Source: Omnitrophica WOR_2 bacterium RIFCSPLOWO2_12_FULL_46_30
GTDB taxonomy: Bacteria > Omnitrophota > Gorgyraeia > Gygaellales > UBA12090
DNA: 15,151 nucleotides
Reading direction: 5' to 3'
Assembly (NCBI GenBank): GCA_001805845.1
Contig: MHHA01000062.1
Span: 1-15,151 of the forward strand
The notes beneath the pieces were generated by a model. That model was not told where the DNA came from and made no database searches. It saw only the letters and a program-made list of their open reading frames with translations. This document shows, in pieces, positions 1 through 6,944 of this stretch (positions are counted from its first letter, which is position 1; the number at the start of each line of letters is the position of its first letter). The translations under genes and the position numbers were made by a program.

Positions 1-149
1 AAGCCATTGATATTTTTTGAACGGCATAGGCCGCCAACTTCATTTTCTTTTTCAAGAACCAGGCATTCTATGCCTTTTTTTTGTAGATGCCAGGCGGCGC
101 TTAAACCGGCTAAACCCGCGCCTAGAATGATAATTCTTTTTTTACCCAT
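1..149 (-). CDS. FAD/NAD(P)-binding oxidoreductase, N-terminal 49 residues (3' end cut by window)
   Basis: The gene starts at an ATG at 149 and runs off the left edge, so only 49 residues are visible. They form a Rossmann dinucleotide-binding unit: GAGLAG (residues 10-15, the GxGxxG loop), a hydrophobic strand ending in an acidic residue (LVLEKE, Glu33) that would hold the ribose, and a Gly-Gly pair followed by LCRS (39-44). The GGLxRS pattern is typical of the amine-oxidase / protoporphyrinogen-oxidase / UDP-galactopyranose-mutase-like flavoprotein superfamily. Members of that family often sit in polysaccharide gene clusters, which fits the two upstream glycan genes. The start overlaps the end of the preceding membrane transferase by 8 bp, so the two are probably translationally coupled. 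The substrate cannot be told from this fragment. I am sure of the fold and unsure of the reaction. Confidence 0.8.
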   Translation of the reverse strand, partial: MGKKRIIILGAGLAGLSAAWHLQKKGIECLVLEKENEVGGLCRSKNING

Positions 150-1128
150 CTATCTGCATTTTGCTAATTTTAACAGTTAAGGCTATGCTGATTAAAATCG
201 CAAAAGCAATAATAACCGCGCCGGCTAAATTGGATACCCGGCTAAGCGCTATTCCGCAGAGAACAAAAAACATGCATAATGAAAGCGCCAGAATTAAAGT
301 CCCGGCTTTGGAATATCCCTTTTTTAATAATCTCAAGGCAACGTGGTCATTGCTCTTTTTAAACGGTAATTTCTTTTTTTTCAGGCGCATCAACATAAGA
401 AAGAGGGTATCAAAAATGGGAAATCCCAGTATAAATAGCGGAGAAAATAGGGCAACCTTTCTTTCCAAGGGGGCGTAACTTATTGCCAGGGCAACAGAGG
501 CTAAGATAAACCCTAAAAAATGGCTTCCGGAATTCCCCAGATAAATTTTTGCCGGCGGAAGATTATAGAATAAAAAACTAATCAGGGAACCTATCAATGC
601 CGAAAGCAGCATTGCCGTCTTAATGTCTGCGGAAAAAATACATATTAAAAACAGGCCAGAACTTACAACCAGGGCAACACCGGCAGACAGGCCATCCATT
701 ACGTCTAAATGATTAAACGCGTTAGAAATCCCCAATACCCAAAAAAAAGTTACAATTAAATTAAGCAAAGTCCCGATATAAATAATCTGAGTTCTTACCC
801 CGAAAAAAACTAATACTGAAGCGGCGATAATCTGGACTAAAAATTTGGCAAATACGGATAATTCGCGCCTATCATCAACTACGCCAAATACCAACATTAT
901 AAATGAAGAAATTAAAATCCCTGCCGTCTCTCTGAATAGACTGTTATAAAAAATAATGGCTAAAGAACAAGCCAGAAAGAAAGACGCGCCTATATTTATC
1001 CCTCCGGCAAGCGGCACACCCCGGGAGGATACTATTCTATATTTTAAAACAAATTTTTTGGATAAAGGAATAAAGGCCAGGCCGGCCAGGCAAGAAAGCG
1101 AAACGATGGAAAAATAATGAATTGACAT
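142..1128 (-). CDS. MraY/WecA-like polyprenyl-phosphate sugar-1-phosphate transferase (glycosyltransferase family 4)
   Basis: A 328-residue, very hydrophobic protein with about ten membrane segments. Members of this family move a sugar-1-phosphate from a UDP-sugar to a polyprenyl phosphate at the inner membrane, starting a lipid-linked glycan. Visible family motifs are PLAGG near residue 39, an aspartate pair in FGVVDD (85-86), NAFNHLDVMDGL (136-147, with N139, D142 and D145), PIFDT (D240) and a C-terminal loop motif DHVALR (H262, R266). The loop normally reading GD(S/T)GS reads GNSGS here (residue 199), and the His-rich loop is HVALR rather than HxHHR. This is therefore a divergent branch, or possibly one with altered chemistry. 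It is unlikely to be the peptidoglycan MraY, because no mur genes are near and motifs are divergent. The ATG is preceded by AAGGAG and its own promoter, and the 3' end overlaps the next gene by 8 bp. The sugar is unknown. Confidence 0.82.
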   Translation of the reverse strand: MSIHYFSIVSLSCLAGLAFIPLSKKFVLKYRIVSSRGVPLAGGINIGASFFLACSLAIIFYNSLFRETAGILISSFIMLVFGVVDDRRELSVFAKFLVQIIAASVLVFFGVRTQIIYIGTLLNLIVTFFWVLGISNAFNHLDVMDGLSAGVALVVSSGLFLICIFSADIKTAMLLSALIGSLISFLFYNLPPAKIYLGNSGSHFLGFILASVALAISYAPLERKVALFSPLFILGFPIFDTLFLMLMRLKKKKLPFKKSNDHVALRLLKKGYSKAGTLILALSLCMFFVLCGIALSRVSNLAGAVIIAFAILISIALTVKISKMQIDG

Positions 1129-1134
1129 ATAGCG

Positions 1135-1140
1135 CTCCTT
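1135..1140 (-). promoter_or_regulatory. Strong Shine-Dalgarno site of the membrane transferase gene
   Basis: AAGGAG lies six bases before the ATG at 1128. It is one of the best ribosome binding sites in the window and fixes the start of this gene. Many of the neighbouring genes have no clear site and appear to rely on overlap with the gene before them. Confidence 0.75.
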
Positions 1141-1205
1141 TTCCCAATTGCAGCAGAAGAATTCTTAAAGCCAAGGCGCCAGAATCCAGCTGCTTTTCTT
1201 CCCAT

Positions 1206-1234
1206 ATTATAGCTGTCTATAATGAATACTTCAA
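1206..1234 (-). promoter_or_regulatory. Sigma70-like promoter for the membrane transferase / oxidoreductase genes
   Basis: Read on the minus strand, TTGAAG (1229-1234, four of six matches to TTGACA) is followed after exactly 17 bp by a perfect TATAAT (1206-1211). Transcription would start near 1199, leaving a leader of about 70 nt that ends in the strong ribosome binding site. It lies in the only sizeable gap in the window (1129-1250). No hairpin with a T-run is seen there, so read-through from upstream genes probably also occurs. Promoter activity is inferred from sequence match only. Confidence 0.55.
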
Positions 1235-1235
1235 G

Positions 1236-1263
1236 CCTAATCTTGGCATCCTAATCTTGGCAT
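1236..1263. repeat. 14-bp perfect tandem duplication across the glycosyltransferase stop codon
   Basis: CCTAATCTTGGCAT (plus strand) occurs twice head to tail, at 1236-1249 and 1250-1263. One copy holds the last codons (Cys-Gln-Asp) and the TAG stop of the glycosyltransferase. The other repeats them just downstream. It looks like a recent slippage or duplication event. Confidence 0.9.
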
Positions 1264-2399
1264 CTTTTTATTAGATCTTCATACAAATCCCGGGTATTCC
1301 TTACCATAGCGTCAATAGTAAAATTAGAATTTAGAGAACTCCTTGCCTTTTGAGCAATCTGCCTTCTTAAACTTTCATCGCCCAATAACATCCTTAATAC
1401 CTGCGCCATATTATTCATATCGCCAGGTGAAACTAAAAACCCCGTATTTCCTTCTTGAATAATCTCGGAGATACCGCCGGTATCGGTTGCCACCACCGGC
1501 CTAAAAGATGCCATCGCCTCCAGGGCCGTTATGGGTAAGCCTTCCCATAAAGAAGTGAGCACAAATATATCAATCGCGGATAAGATTGCGGGAATATCAT
1601 TTCGCCAGCCAAGCAAGATTACCTGTTTTTGCAATTTTAATTTCAGGATCAATCTTTCTATGCCTTTACGCAAAATACCATCGCCGATTAAAATAAATTT
1701 TACATCTGCAATGGTTTTATTAACCAAATAGGCAAGCTTAATAAAGTCCAGGGGGGATTTCTGCGGCTTAAAACATGCAATCATTCCCACCACCAGATCA
1801 TGTTTATTCAGCCCCAATTCTTCTTTGATGTCGCGGTCATTCCCGCTGAACTCATTAAGATTAATTCCATAGCGGATAAGCATATATTTATTGTCATTTC
1901 CAATATGATTCCTTAATCCCTTTTCCCTGTCAGAATCAGAAACTACTATTATTCTATCGCTAAACTGCGCAGCGAGCCTTTCTAACCAAATATAAAGATA
2001 GCGCGTAAGGAAACGCTGGTAATCGTTAAAAGACCAGCCATGAACGGTATGAAGCACAACCTTTGCCTTTGCAAATTTTGCCGCAAAGCGGCCAAGGATG
2101 CCGGCCTTGGAACTGTGGGTATGGACAACGTCAATATTATTTTTTTTAATAAAACGGTAAATTTCTGACAAAGCCAAAAAGTCTTTAAGAGGATTTAGCG
2201 AACGCTCCAAGAATGAAGATGCCTTTACGGATAAGCCGTCTATTGCCAGGGCATCGTTTAATAGCAGCCCTTCCTTGGCGGTAAATAAAAATATATTATA
2301 TTTGCTTTTGTCTAAATTGGTTATCAAACTCAAACAGTGCTTTTGCGCCCCTCCCAATTCCAATTTAGTAATTGCATAAAGGATATTGATTTTTCTCAT
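1251..2399 (-). CDS. Glycosyltransferase, family 4 (GT-B fold)
   Basis: A retaining glycosyltransferase of 382 residues, probably cytoplasmic or membrane-associated, that would add a sugar from a nucleotide-sugar donor to a growing glycan. The N-terminal acceptor domain shows the GGAQ loop (residues 16-19) and the segments HTHSSKAGILGR and HTVHGWSF. The C-terminal donor domain shows GDG (ILIGDG) and the EX7E motif EGLPITALE (E286 and E294), which binds the donor in GT4 enzymes. I chose the ATG at 2399 because it forms an ATGA overlap with the stop of the upstream pantothenate kinase gene; a TTG two codons earlier is also open. No Shine-Dalgarno site is visible, consistent with coupled translation. 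The genes that follow suggest a role in envelope polysaccharide synthesis. Donor and acceptor sugars cannot be predicted. Confidence 0.88.
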   Translation of the reverse strand: MRKINILYAITKLELGGAQKHCLSLITNLDKSKYNIFLFTAKEGLLLNDALAIDGLSVKASSFLERSLNPLKDFLALSEIYRFIKKNNIDVVHTHSSKAGILGRFAAKFAKAKVVLHTVHGWSFNDYQRFLTRYLYIWLERLAAQFSDRIIVVSDSDREKGLRNHIGNDNKYMLIRYGINLNEFSGNDRDIKEELGLNKHDLVVGMIACFKPQKSPLDFIKLAYLVNKTIADVKFILIGDGILRKGIERLILKLKLQKQVILLGWRNDIPAILSAIDIFVLTSLWEGLPITALEAMASFRPVVATDTGGISEIIQEGNTGFLVSPGDMNNMAQVLRMLLGDESLRRQIAQKARSSLNSNFTIDAMVRNTRDLYEDLIKRCQD

Positions 2400-3157
2400 C
2401 CGCAAAGTTTATCATTTAACAATTTGCTCAAACCTATTAGAATTAAGTCCGGAGCGAAATAATCTATTTTCTTGCAATAGGGCTTGATAAATAAGGCGTC
2501 GCCGCCGCAGGCAATAACCTTTGTTTTTGCGCCGAGCCTTTTCTTCAATTTATCAGCCAGACCGTCAATTAAACTGCCAAAACCAAAGGTTATTCCCGAA
2601 AGCATGCTTTGCCTCGTATCTCTGCCGATTATTGTTTCGGGATGTTCTAACTTTATTCCGGGAAGCAGGGCGGTATTTTGATGCAATGCCGCTAAAGATA
2701 AATGTAATCCCGGCAGGATAACCCCTCCCAAATATTCTCTATTTTCAGAAACCAGATCAAAGGTAATTGCGGTTCCTAAGTCAACGGTAATCGCCGGCGC
2801 GCCATAAAGCAAAGAAGCCATATAGGCGCAAATTAAGCGGTCCTGGCCAACCTGCCCTGGCTTTGCGTAAAGATTTTTAATCGGGACAGTTAAATCTTTG
2901 CCTAAAAGATAAACAGGTTTGTCTGTAAGAGCCGATAAGGCGTTCTTAATTTTTTTATTGAGGGCGGGAACTACACTGCAGATAATGCCTGCCCGGATGC
3001 GGGGGGAAGCAATATTCTTAGACGAGAGAGTATTTTTTAGGAATGTTTCAAATTGCGCGGCTTTAGGAGTTTCTAATTTTGTTTTAAGCACTAACCTCTT
3101 CTTTTTGAAGAAACCTAATGCAATATGTGTATTACCGATATCGCAGACTAAATTCAT
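2396..3157 (-). CDS. coaX: Type III pantothenate kinase
   Basis: Phosphorylates pantothenate with ATP, the first step from pantothenate to coenzyme A, in the cytosol. At 253 residues it has the usual length for CoaX and the ASKHA (actin-like) fold. Motifs seen are DIGNT (6-10, phosphate-binding loop), GQDR (104-107, the usual GADR segment with the presumed catalytic Asp106), TVDLGTA (125-130) and GGVILPG (144-150). Ala to Gln in the GADR segment is a mild deviation. Type III enzymes are known to need a monovalent cation and to be insensitive to CoA feedback. The start forms an ATGA overlap with the birA stop, and its own stop overlaps the glycosyltransferase start in the same way. Adjacency of birA and coaX is common in bacteria and supports both assignments. 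Confidence 0.95.
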   Translation of the reverse strand: MNLVCDIGNTHIALGFFKKKRLVLKTKLETPKAAQFETFLKNTLSSKNIASPRIRAGIICSVVPALNKKIKNALSALTDKPVYLLGKDLTVPIKNLYAKPGQVGQDRLICAYMASLLYGAPAITVDLGTAITFDLVSENREYLGGVILPGLHLSLAALHQNTALLPGIKLEHPETIIGRDTRQSMLSGITFGFGSLIDGLADKLKKRLGAKTKVIACGGDALFIKPYCKKIDYFAPDLILIGLSKLLNDKLCG

Positions 3158-4059
3158 GCTTGTTTAAGCAGCTGGACATCTCCGGCAAAGATATGTTTCA
3201 GGAAGCCGTTTGCCTGGCGGATGATCAGAGCTCCCTCTTCATCAAAATCAACCGCCACCCCTTCATCTAAATCATTGATTTTGACCTGCTTTCCCCAGAG
3301 GCTTGAAAGATGGCGGGCTTCGTTTATTACACAGGAAAGCCCGTCTTTTTTAAACTGCGCATAATGGCTGTCAATTTCCTTCAGGCAAAGGCCTAGTATA
3401 TGTTGATTATCTATTTCTTTTTCAAGAAAAAGCTGCTCTTCAGGAAGAGACTTAAGGCAGATTTTTCTTGATCCTGACCCCGCCTTGGCGGGGGAAGGAT
3501 CTGATTTGGGTAAACTGATATGATTTCCTTTACTCTCCAGCAATATGCGCAATGAGGTTGCCTCTTTTGCGGGCAGTTCGCTGCGTTTAAAATTAGTATT
3601 TACGCCCAGGCCCACGATGAGGAATCTTATCTTTCCTATTTCTACGTCCATTTCAGTTAGAATCCCGCCGATTTTTTTATCTTCCACCACAATATCGTTT
3701 GGCCATTTGAGCAAAAATTCGCCATCGGCGAATTTACGCAAGGCCTTACAAATACTCAAGGCAGCCAAAAGGGTAATTTTTGGCGCTTCGCTGACTAAAA
3801 TATCGGGTTTAAGAATTATAGAAAAATAAATTCCTTTGTCTTTATGCGAAACCCAGCGCCTTCCCTGCCTTCCCCTTCCCTTAGTTTGAGCCCTGGCCCA
3901 GAAAACAGCTCCCTCCTTCTCGCCTTGCAAGCCGTGGGTAAACGCCAGGTCATTGGTTGAGCCGGTAGTATCATACTTATAGATTTTTTTGCCGATAATA
4001 TGCGTTTGCAGATTATCTAACTGCCGGCTATGAAAAACCCTGACTATGCCTTCATCCAT
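3154..4059 (-). CDS. birA: Biotin--[acetyl-CoA-carboxylase] ligase, single-function type
   Basis: Makes biotinyl-AMP from biotin and ATP and transfers biotin to the lysine of a carboxyl-carrier protein such as AccB. The catalytic domain has TTGSTND near the start, the adenylate-binding loop GRGRQGRRW, KWPNDI with the catalytic lysine, GGILTE and GLGVNTN. The C-terminal small domain ends with the usual GDVQLL. There is no N-terminal helix-turn-helix, so this is the non-regulatory (group I) type and should not act as a biotin repressor. I chose the ATG at 4059, which overlaps the uvrB stop by 8 bp (301 residues); an earlier start at 4110 would overlap uvrB by 59 bp and adds no conserved sequence. 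An extra stretch near residues 180-215, between the catalytic core and the C-terminal region, includes an in-frame palindrome (3470-3501). Confidence 0.94.
   Translation of the reverse strand: MDEGIVRVFHSRQLDNLQTHIIGKKIYKYDTTGSTNDLAFTHGLQGEKEGAVFWARAQTKGRGRQGRRWVSHKDKGIYFSIILKPDILVSEAPKITLLAALSICKALRKFADGEFLLKWPNDIVVEDKKIGGILTEMDVEIGKIRFLIVGLGVNTNFKRSELPAKEATSLRILLESKGNHISLPKSDPSPAKAGSGSRKICLKSLPEEQLFLEKEIDNQHILGLCLKEIDSHYAQFKKDGLSCVINEARHLSSLWGKQVKINDLDEGVAVDFDEEGALIIRQANGFLKHIFAGDVQLLKQA
3470..3501. repeat. 32-bp palindromic element inside birA, translated in frame
   Basis: The left arm GATCCTGACCCCGCC and right arm GGCGGGGGAAGGATC are separated by TT. The arms pair over 13 of 15 positions, with a GA/GA double mismatch in the middle. 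It encodes about residues 187-197 (DPSPAKAGSGS) in a segment lacking in typical biotin ligases. The local GC is far higher than the flanks, so it looks inserted. As RNA it would form a strong hairpin. Confidence 0.85.
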
Positions 4060-6022
4060 TAGGTTGCTTAAACTCTTTGATCTTGTCCCGTATTCTTGCT
4101 GCTTCTTCAAACTGCAGATTCCTTGCCGCCAATTCCATTTCGTATTCTAATTCAGAGATATAGCTCCTTAATTCAAGCTCATCTTTCGGTAAACCGATCA
4201 AATCTTGAGTCCATTCTTCGGCTTCCTGCAGGGTTTCAATCCCTTCCCGGATTGCCTTTTGAATGCCCCGGGGAGTGATTTTATATTTGGCATTAAATTC
4301 CAATTGGATTTTTCTTCTGCGCCTGCTTTCAGAGATCGCCTTTTCCATTGAGCCGGTGACTGTGTCAGCATACATTATTACCCGGCCATTTAAGTTTCTG
4401 GCGGCTCTTCCGGCAACCTGAATCAAGCTGGTTTGGGACCTTAAAAAACCTTCTTTATCCGCATCAAGGATTGCCACCAGAGAAACCTCAGGCAGGTCCA
4501 GGCCTTCGCGCAGAAGGTTCACTCCCACCAAGCAATCAAATTTTTTCTGCCTTAATTCCTTCAGGATTTGCGTGCGCTCAATGGTCTTAATCTCGGAATG
4601 CAGATATTTTACCTTTAGCCCTCCATCTTTCAAATAATTACTCAGGTCTTCCGACATCCTCTTGGTAAGGGTAGTTACTAAGACCCGCTCATTCTTCTCT
4701 GCGCGCCTTTTGACCTCGCCAATCAAATCTTCAAGCTGGCCTTCGCTGGGCTTGACGATAATTTCCGGGTCAACCAATCCCGTAGGCCTGATAATCTGCT
4801 CAACCACTCTGCCTTTAGATTTCTTGAGCTCGTATTCAGCAGGCGTTGCGGAAACAAAAATCACCTGGTTCAGCAGGCCTTCAAATTCATCAAACTTTAA
4901 GGGCCGGTTATCAAGGCAAGATGGCAGGCGAAAGCCATATTCAACCAGGGTCTCTTTCCTTGCCTTATCCCCCTCATACATACCCCTGATCTGGGGAATG
5001 GTAACGTGGCTTTCGTCAATTATGAGAAGAAAATCTTTTGGGAAATAATCGAGCAGGCAATATGGCCGAAAGCCAGGAGGCTTTCCGGATAAATGGCGGG
5101 AATAATTTTCAATTCCATGGCAGTAGCCGATTTCTCTGAGCATCTCAACGTCGTATCTGGTGCGGCTTTCTAAGCGCTGGGCTTCTAAGATTTTATTCTG
5201 GGAACGCCATAATTTAAGCTGCTGGTTTAATTCTTCCAGGATAGATTTAAGCGCGTCTTCTAAGCAGGAGCTTGAAACGATAAAGTGTTTAGCCGGATAG
5301 ATGCCGATTTTCTCTAGCGACGTTATTTTCTTTGCGCTAACAGGATCAAATTCAGAAATATGCTCAATTTCATCGCCAGATAGTTCCAAACGCACTGCGG
5401 TCTGGGCATAGGCCGGATATATCTCAACTATATCGCCCCTCACTCTCAAGCCTCCCCGGATAAACTCATAGTCATTACGCTCATATTGGAGCTCAATAAG
5501 TTTACGGATTAGCTCGTCTCGCGATATGCTTTGGCCCTTGGCGATGAAAACCAATGATTCCTTATAATCGGCAGGCGAGCCTAAATTATAAATGCAGGAA
5601 ACCGAAGCCACAACCAAACAATCCGAGCGGCAGATTAAAGAAGAAGTGGCGGCAAGGCGCAGGCGGTCAAGCCGGTCGTTGATGGATGCGTCTTTTTCAA
5701 TATAGGTATCGGTAGTGGGAATATAGGCCTCCGGCTGATAATAATCGTAATAACTGACAAAATATTCCACTGCATTCTCAGGGAAAAACTCTTTAAACTC
5801 ACTGTAGAGCTGAGCGGCAAGGGTTTTATTATGCGAAATAACCAGGACGGGCTTGTTCACCTTGGCAATGAGGTTAGCCAGGGTAAAGGTTTTTCCTGAG
5901 CCGGTAACCCCCAGCAGGGTCTGATACTTATCTTTCTTTTGAATACCCTGGGTTAGCCCTGCAATTGCCCGAGGCTGGTCTCCGGCAGGCCTAAAGGAGC
6001 TGGCAAGCTTAAACTTATTCAT
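4052..6022 (-). CDS. uvrB: UvrABC excinuclease subunit B (DNA damage-verifying helicase)
   Basis: Receives damaged DNA from UvrA, verifies the lesion with its beta-hairpin and recruits UvrC for incision in nucleotide excision repair. Seen here are Walker A GVTGSGKT (residues 38-45), the Tyr-rich beta-hairpin SYYDYYQPEAYIP, Walker B DESH, SAT (VSATPAEYE), helicase motif V/VI segments REGLDLPEVSLV and QVAGRAARN, and a C-terminal UVR domain (FEEAARIRDKIKEF) that contacts UvrC or UvrA. Starting at the ATG at 6022 gives 656 residues, close to the usual size, and an N-terminus NKFKLASSFRPAGDQPRAI matching the family. An ATG directly before it (6025) is equally possible. Extension to 6082 would overlap nadC and is not conserved. 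No Shine-Dalgarno site is visible. No SOS (LexA) box can sit here, since the upstream gap is under 20 bp. Confidence 0.97.
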   Translation of the reverse strand: MNKFKLASSFRPAGDQPRAIAGLTQGIQKKDKYQTLLGVTGSGKTFTLANLIAKVNKPVLVISHNKTLAAQLYSEFKEFFPENAVEYFVSYYDYYQPEAYIPTTDTYIEKDASINDRLDRLRLAATSSLICRSDCLVVASVSCIYNLGSPADYKESLVFIAKGQSISRDELIRKLIELQYERNDYEFIRGGLRVRGDIVEIYPAYAQTAVRLELSGDEIEHISEFDPVSAKKITSLEKIGIYPAKHFIVSSSCLEDALKSILEELNQQLKLWRSQNKILEAQRLESRTRYDVEMLREIGYCHGIENYSRHLSGKPPGFRPYCLLDYFPKDFLLIIDESHVTIPQIRGMYEGDKARKETLVEYGFRLPSCLDNRPLKFDEFEGLLNQVIFVSATPAEYELKKSKGRVVEQIIRPTGLVDPEIIVKPSEGQLEDLIGEVKRRAEKNERVLVTTLTKRMSEDLSNYLKDGGLKVKYLHSEIKTIERTQILKELRQKKFDCLVGVNLLREGLDLPEVSLVAILDADKEGFLRSQTSLIQVAGRAARNLNGRVIMYADTVTGSMEKAISESRRRRKIQLEFNAKYKITPRGIQKAIREGIETLQEAEEWTQDLIGLPKDELELRSYISELEYEMELAARNLQFEEAARIRDKIKEFKQPNG

Positions 6023-6041
6023 CATTATGATTAAAAGGGGG

Positions 6042-6944
6042 TCAAGACGCTTTTTCTCTACTGATTTCCAGAGAAATATCAATGGCTTTTACTGAATGGG
6101 TAAGGCAGCCGATGGAAATCATATCCACGCCGGTTTTAGCAATCGTTCGGACATTATCTAAGTTAACTCCCCCGGAAACCTCAAGCGATGTCTTGGGAAT
6201 TGCATTAGTCAGGTTGCGCAGCCGCACTGCCTTCTTTAGAGCAGATAATTTCATATTATCCAGCATAATAATGTCTGGCCGCGCTTTCAAGGCCTCTTTC
6301 AGTTCTCTCAAATTCTTTACTTCTATCTCTGCCTTTATCTCTTTAGGTTTTTTCTCTTTAACAGCTTCAATGAGCTGTCTAATTCCCATTGAAGCTCTGC
6401 GGCGAAAGCCGCGCGCTACAGCCAGGTGATTATCTTTGATTAAAACTTCATCCCAGAGCCCAATACGGTGGTTATAACCTCCACCCAGAAGAACGGCATA
6501 CTTTTGCAAATTCCTTAAGCCGGGGATGGTCTTACGGGTATCCAAAATTTTAACCTTAAAGGGCTTGACTTCCCGGACAAAACTATGCACCAGGCTTGCC
6601 ACCCCGCAAAGATGGGTAAGAAAATTTAAGGCGGTCCGTTCCGCAAGAAGAATATTCCGGGCACTGCCTTCTAAAACCGCAAGAATCTTTCCTGCATCCT
6701 GCAGAGAACCGTCTAAGCACTTTGCCTTAAATTTAATTTTGCGGTCTATGCTTTTAAAAACCTTTTCGGCAATGCCTAATCCGGCAATAACCGCCTTTTC
6801 TTTTAAAAGGACGATTGCCTTGATTTTTTTATTCTTTGGTATCAAAAGCTCACTAGTGATATCCCCGCACCCAATATCCTCCCGCAAGGCATTTTTAATT
6901 AAATCCTTAAGCCCGTATTCCCGATTCTTATTTCTTAAGCTCAT
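6042..6944 (-). CDS. nadC: Nicotinate-nucleotide pyrophosphorylase (carboxylating), quinolinate phosphoribosyltransferase
   Basis: Converts quinolinate and PRPP to nicotinate mononucleotide, CO2 and pyrophosphate in de novo NAD synthesis. The 300-residue protein has EDIGCGDIT (22-30), ERTALN (102-107), TRKT (136-139), LLGGGYNHRIGL (152-162) and the KDNH loop (170-173), followed by the barrel motifs EVKN, IMLDNM, SGGVN and ISIGCLTHS; the substrate-binding Arg, His and Lys residues are all present. The ATG at 6944 overlaps the valS stop by 17 bp. Directly after KDNH the protein carries an unusual basic insert, RGFRRRAS (178-185), encoded by a palindrome at 6393-6417. nadA and nadB are not in the window. 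NAD, biotin and CoA genes follow one another here with only uvrB between, a plausible cofactor operon. Confidence 0.96.
   Translation of the reverse strand: MSLRNKNREYGLKDLIKNALREDIGCGDITSELLIPKNKKIKAIVLLKEKAVIAGLGIAEKVFKSIDRKIKFKAKCLDGSLQDAGKILAVLEGSARNILLAERTALNFLTHLCGVASLVHSFVREVKPFKVKILDTRKTIPGLRNLQKYAVLLGGGYNHRIGLWDEVLIKDNHLAVARGFRRRASMGIRQLIEAVKEKKPKEIKAEIEVKNLRELKEALKARPDIIMLDNMKLSALKKAVRLRNLTNAIPKTSLEVSGGVNLDNVRTIAKTGVDMISIGCLTHSVKAIDISLEISREKAS
6363..6396. repeat. Inverted repeat in nadC (10-bp arms)
   Basis: AGCTTCAATG (6363-6372) and its exact complement CATTGAAGCT (6387-6396) are separated by 14 bp. The second arm runs into the palindrome at 6393-6417. It lies within codons for the helix following the inserted residues and could form a compound foldback with that palindrome. 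Confidence 0.7.
6393..6417. repeat. Palindromic element inside nadC, translated in frame
   Basis: The core stem GCGGC (6399-6403) and GCCGC (6408-6412) encloses a GAAA loop on the plus strand, and AGC/GCT (6393-6395, 6415-6417) pairs outside with an internal bulge. It encodes roughly residues 176-184. Typical NadC proteins go straight from the KDNH loop into the next helix with a short AGS-like turn, so about eight to ten residues look added. Confidence 0.65.

Noticed and set aside
1129..1250. Terminator or riboswitch in the only sizeable gap
   Set aside because: Only a short self-complementary AAGAATTCTT and scattered short pairings are seen, with no hairpin plus T-run and no recognisable aptamer layout. 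The promoter and ribosome binding site explain the gap.
3470..3501. Palindrome as an intrinsic transcription terminator
   Set aside because: It is inside an intact gene and no T-run follows the stem on the transcribed strand.
4060..4110. Upstream extension of birA to a start at 4110, possibly adding a DNA-binding domain
   Set aside because: It adds only 17 residues overlapping the end of uvrB. They show no helix-turn-helix and no conservation, so the ATG at 4059 is preferred.
4662..5048. 128-codon open frame on the plus strand opposite uvrB, and similar plus-strand open frames elsewhere
   Set aside because: It lies entirely opposite a strongly conserved gene, has no plausible ribosome binding site or recognisable domain, and the real genes on the minus strand explain the coding signal.
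6023..6082. Upstream extension of uvrB into nadC
   Set aside because: The extra residues are a shadow of nadC codons. The family N-terminus begins at the ATG at 6022 or the one just before it.
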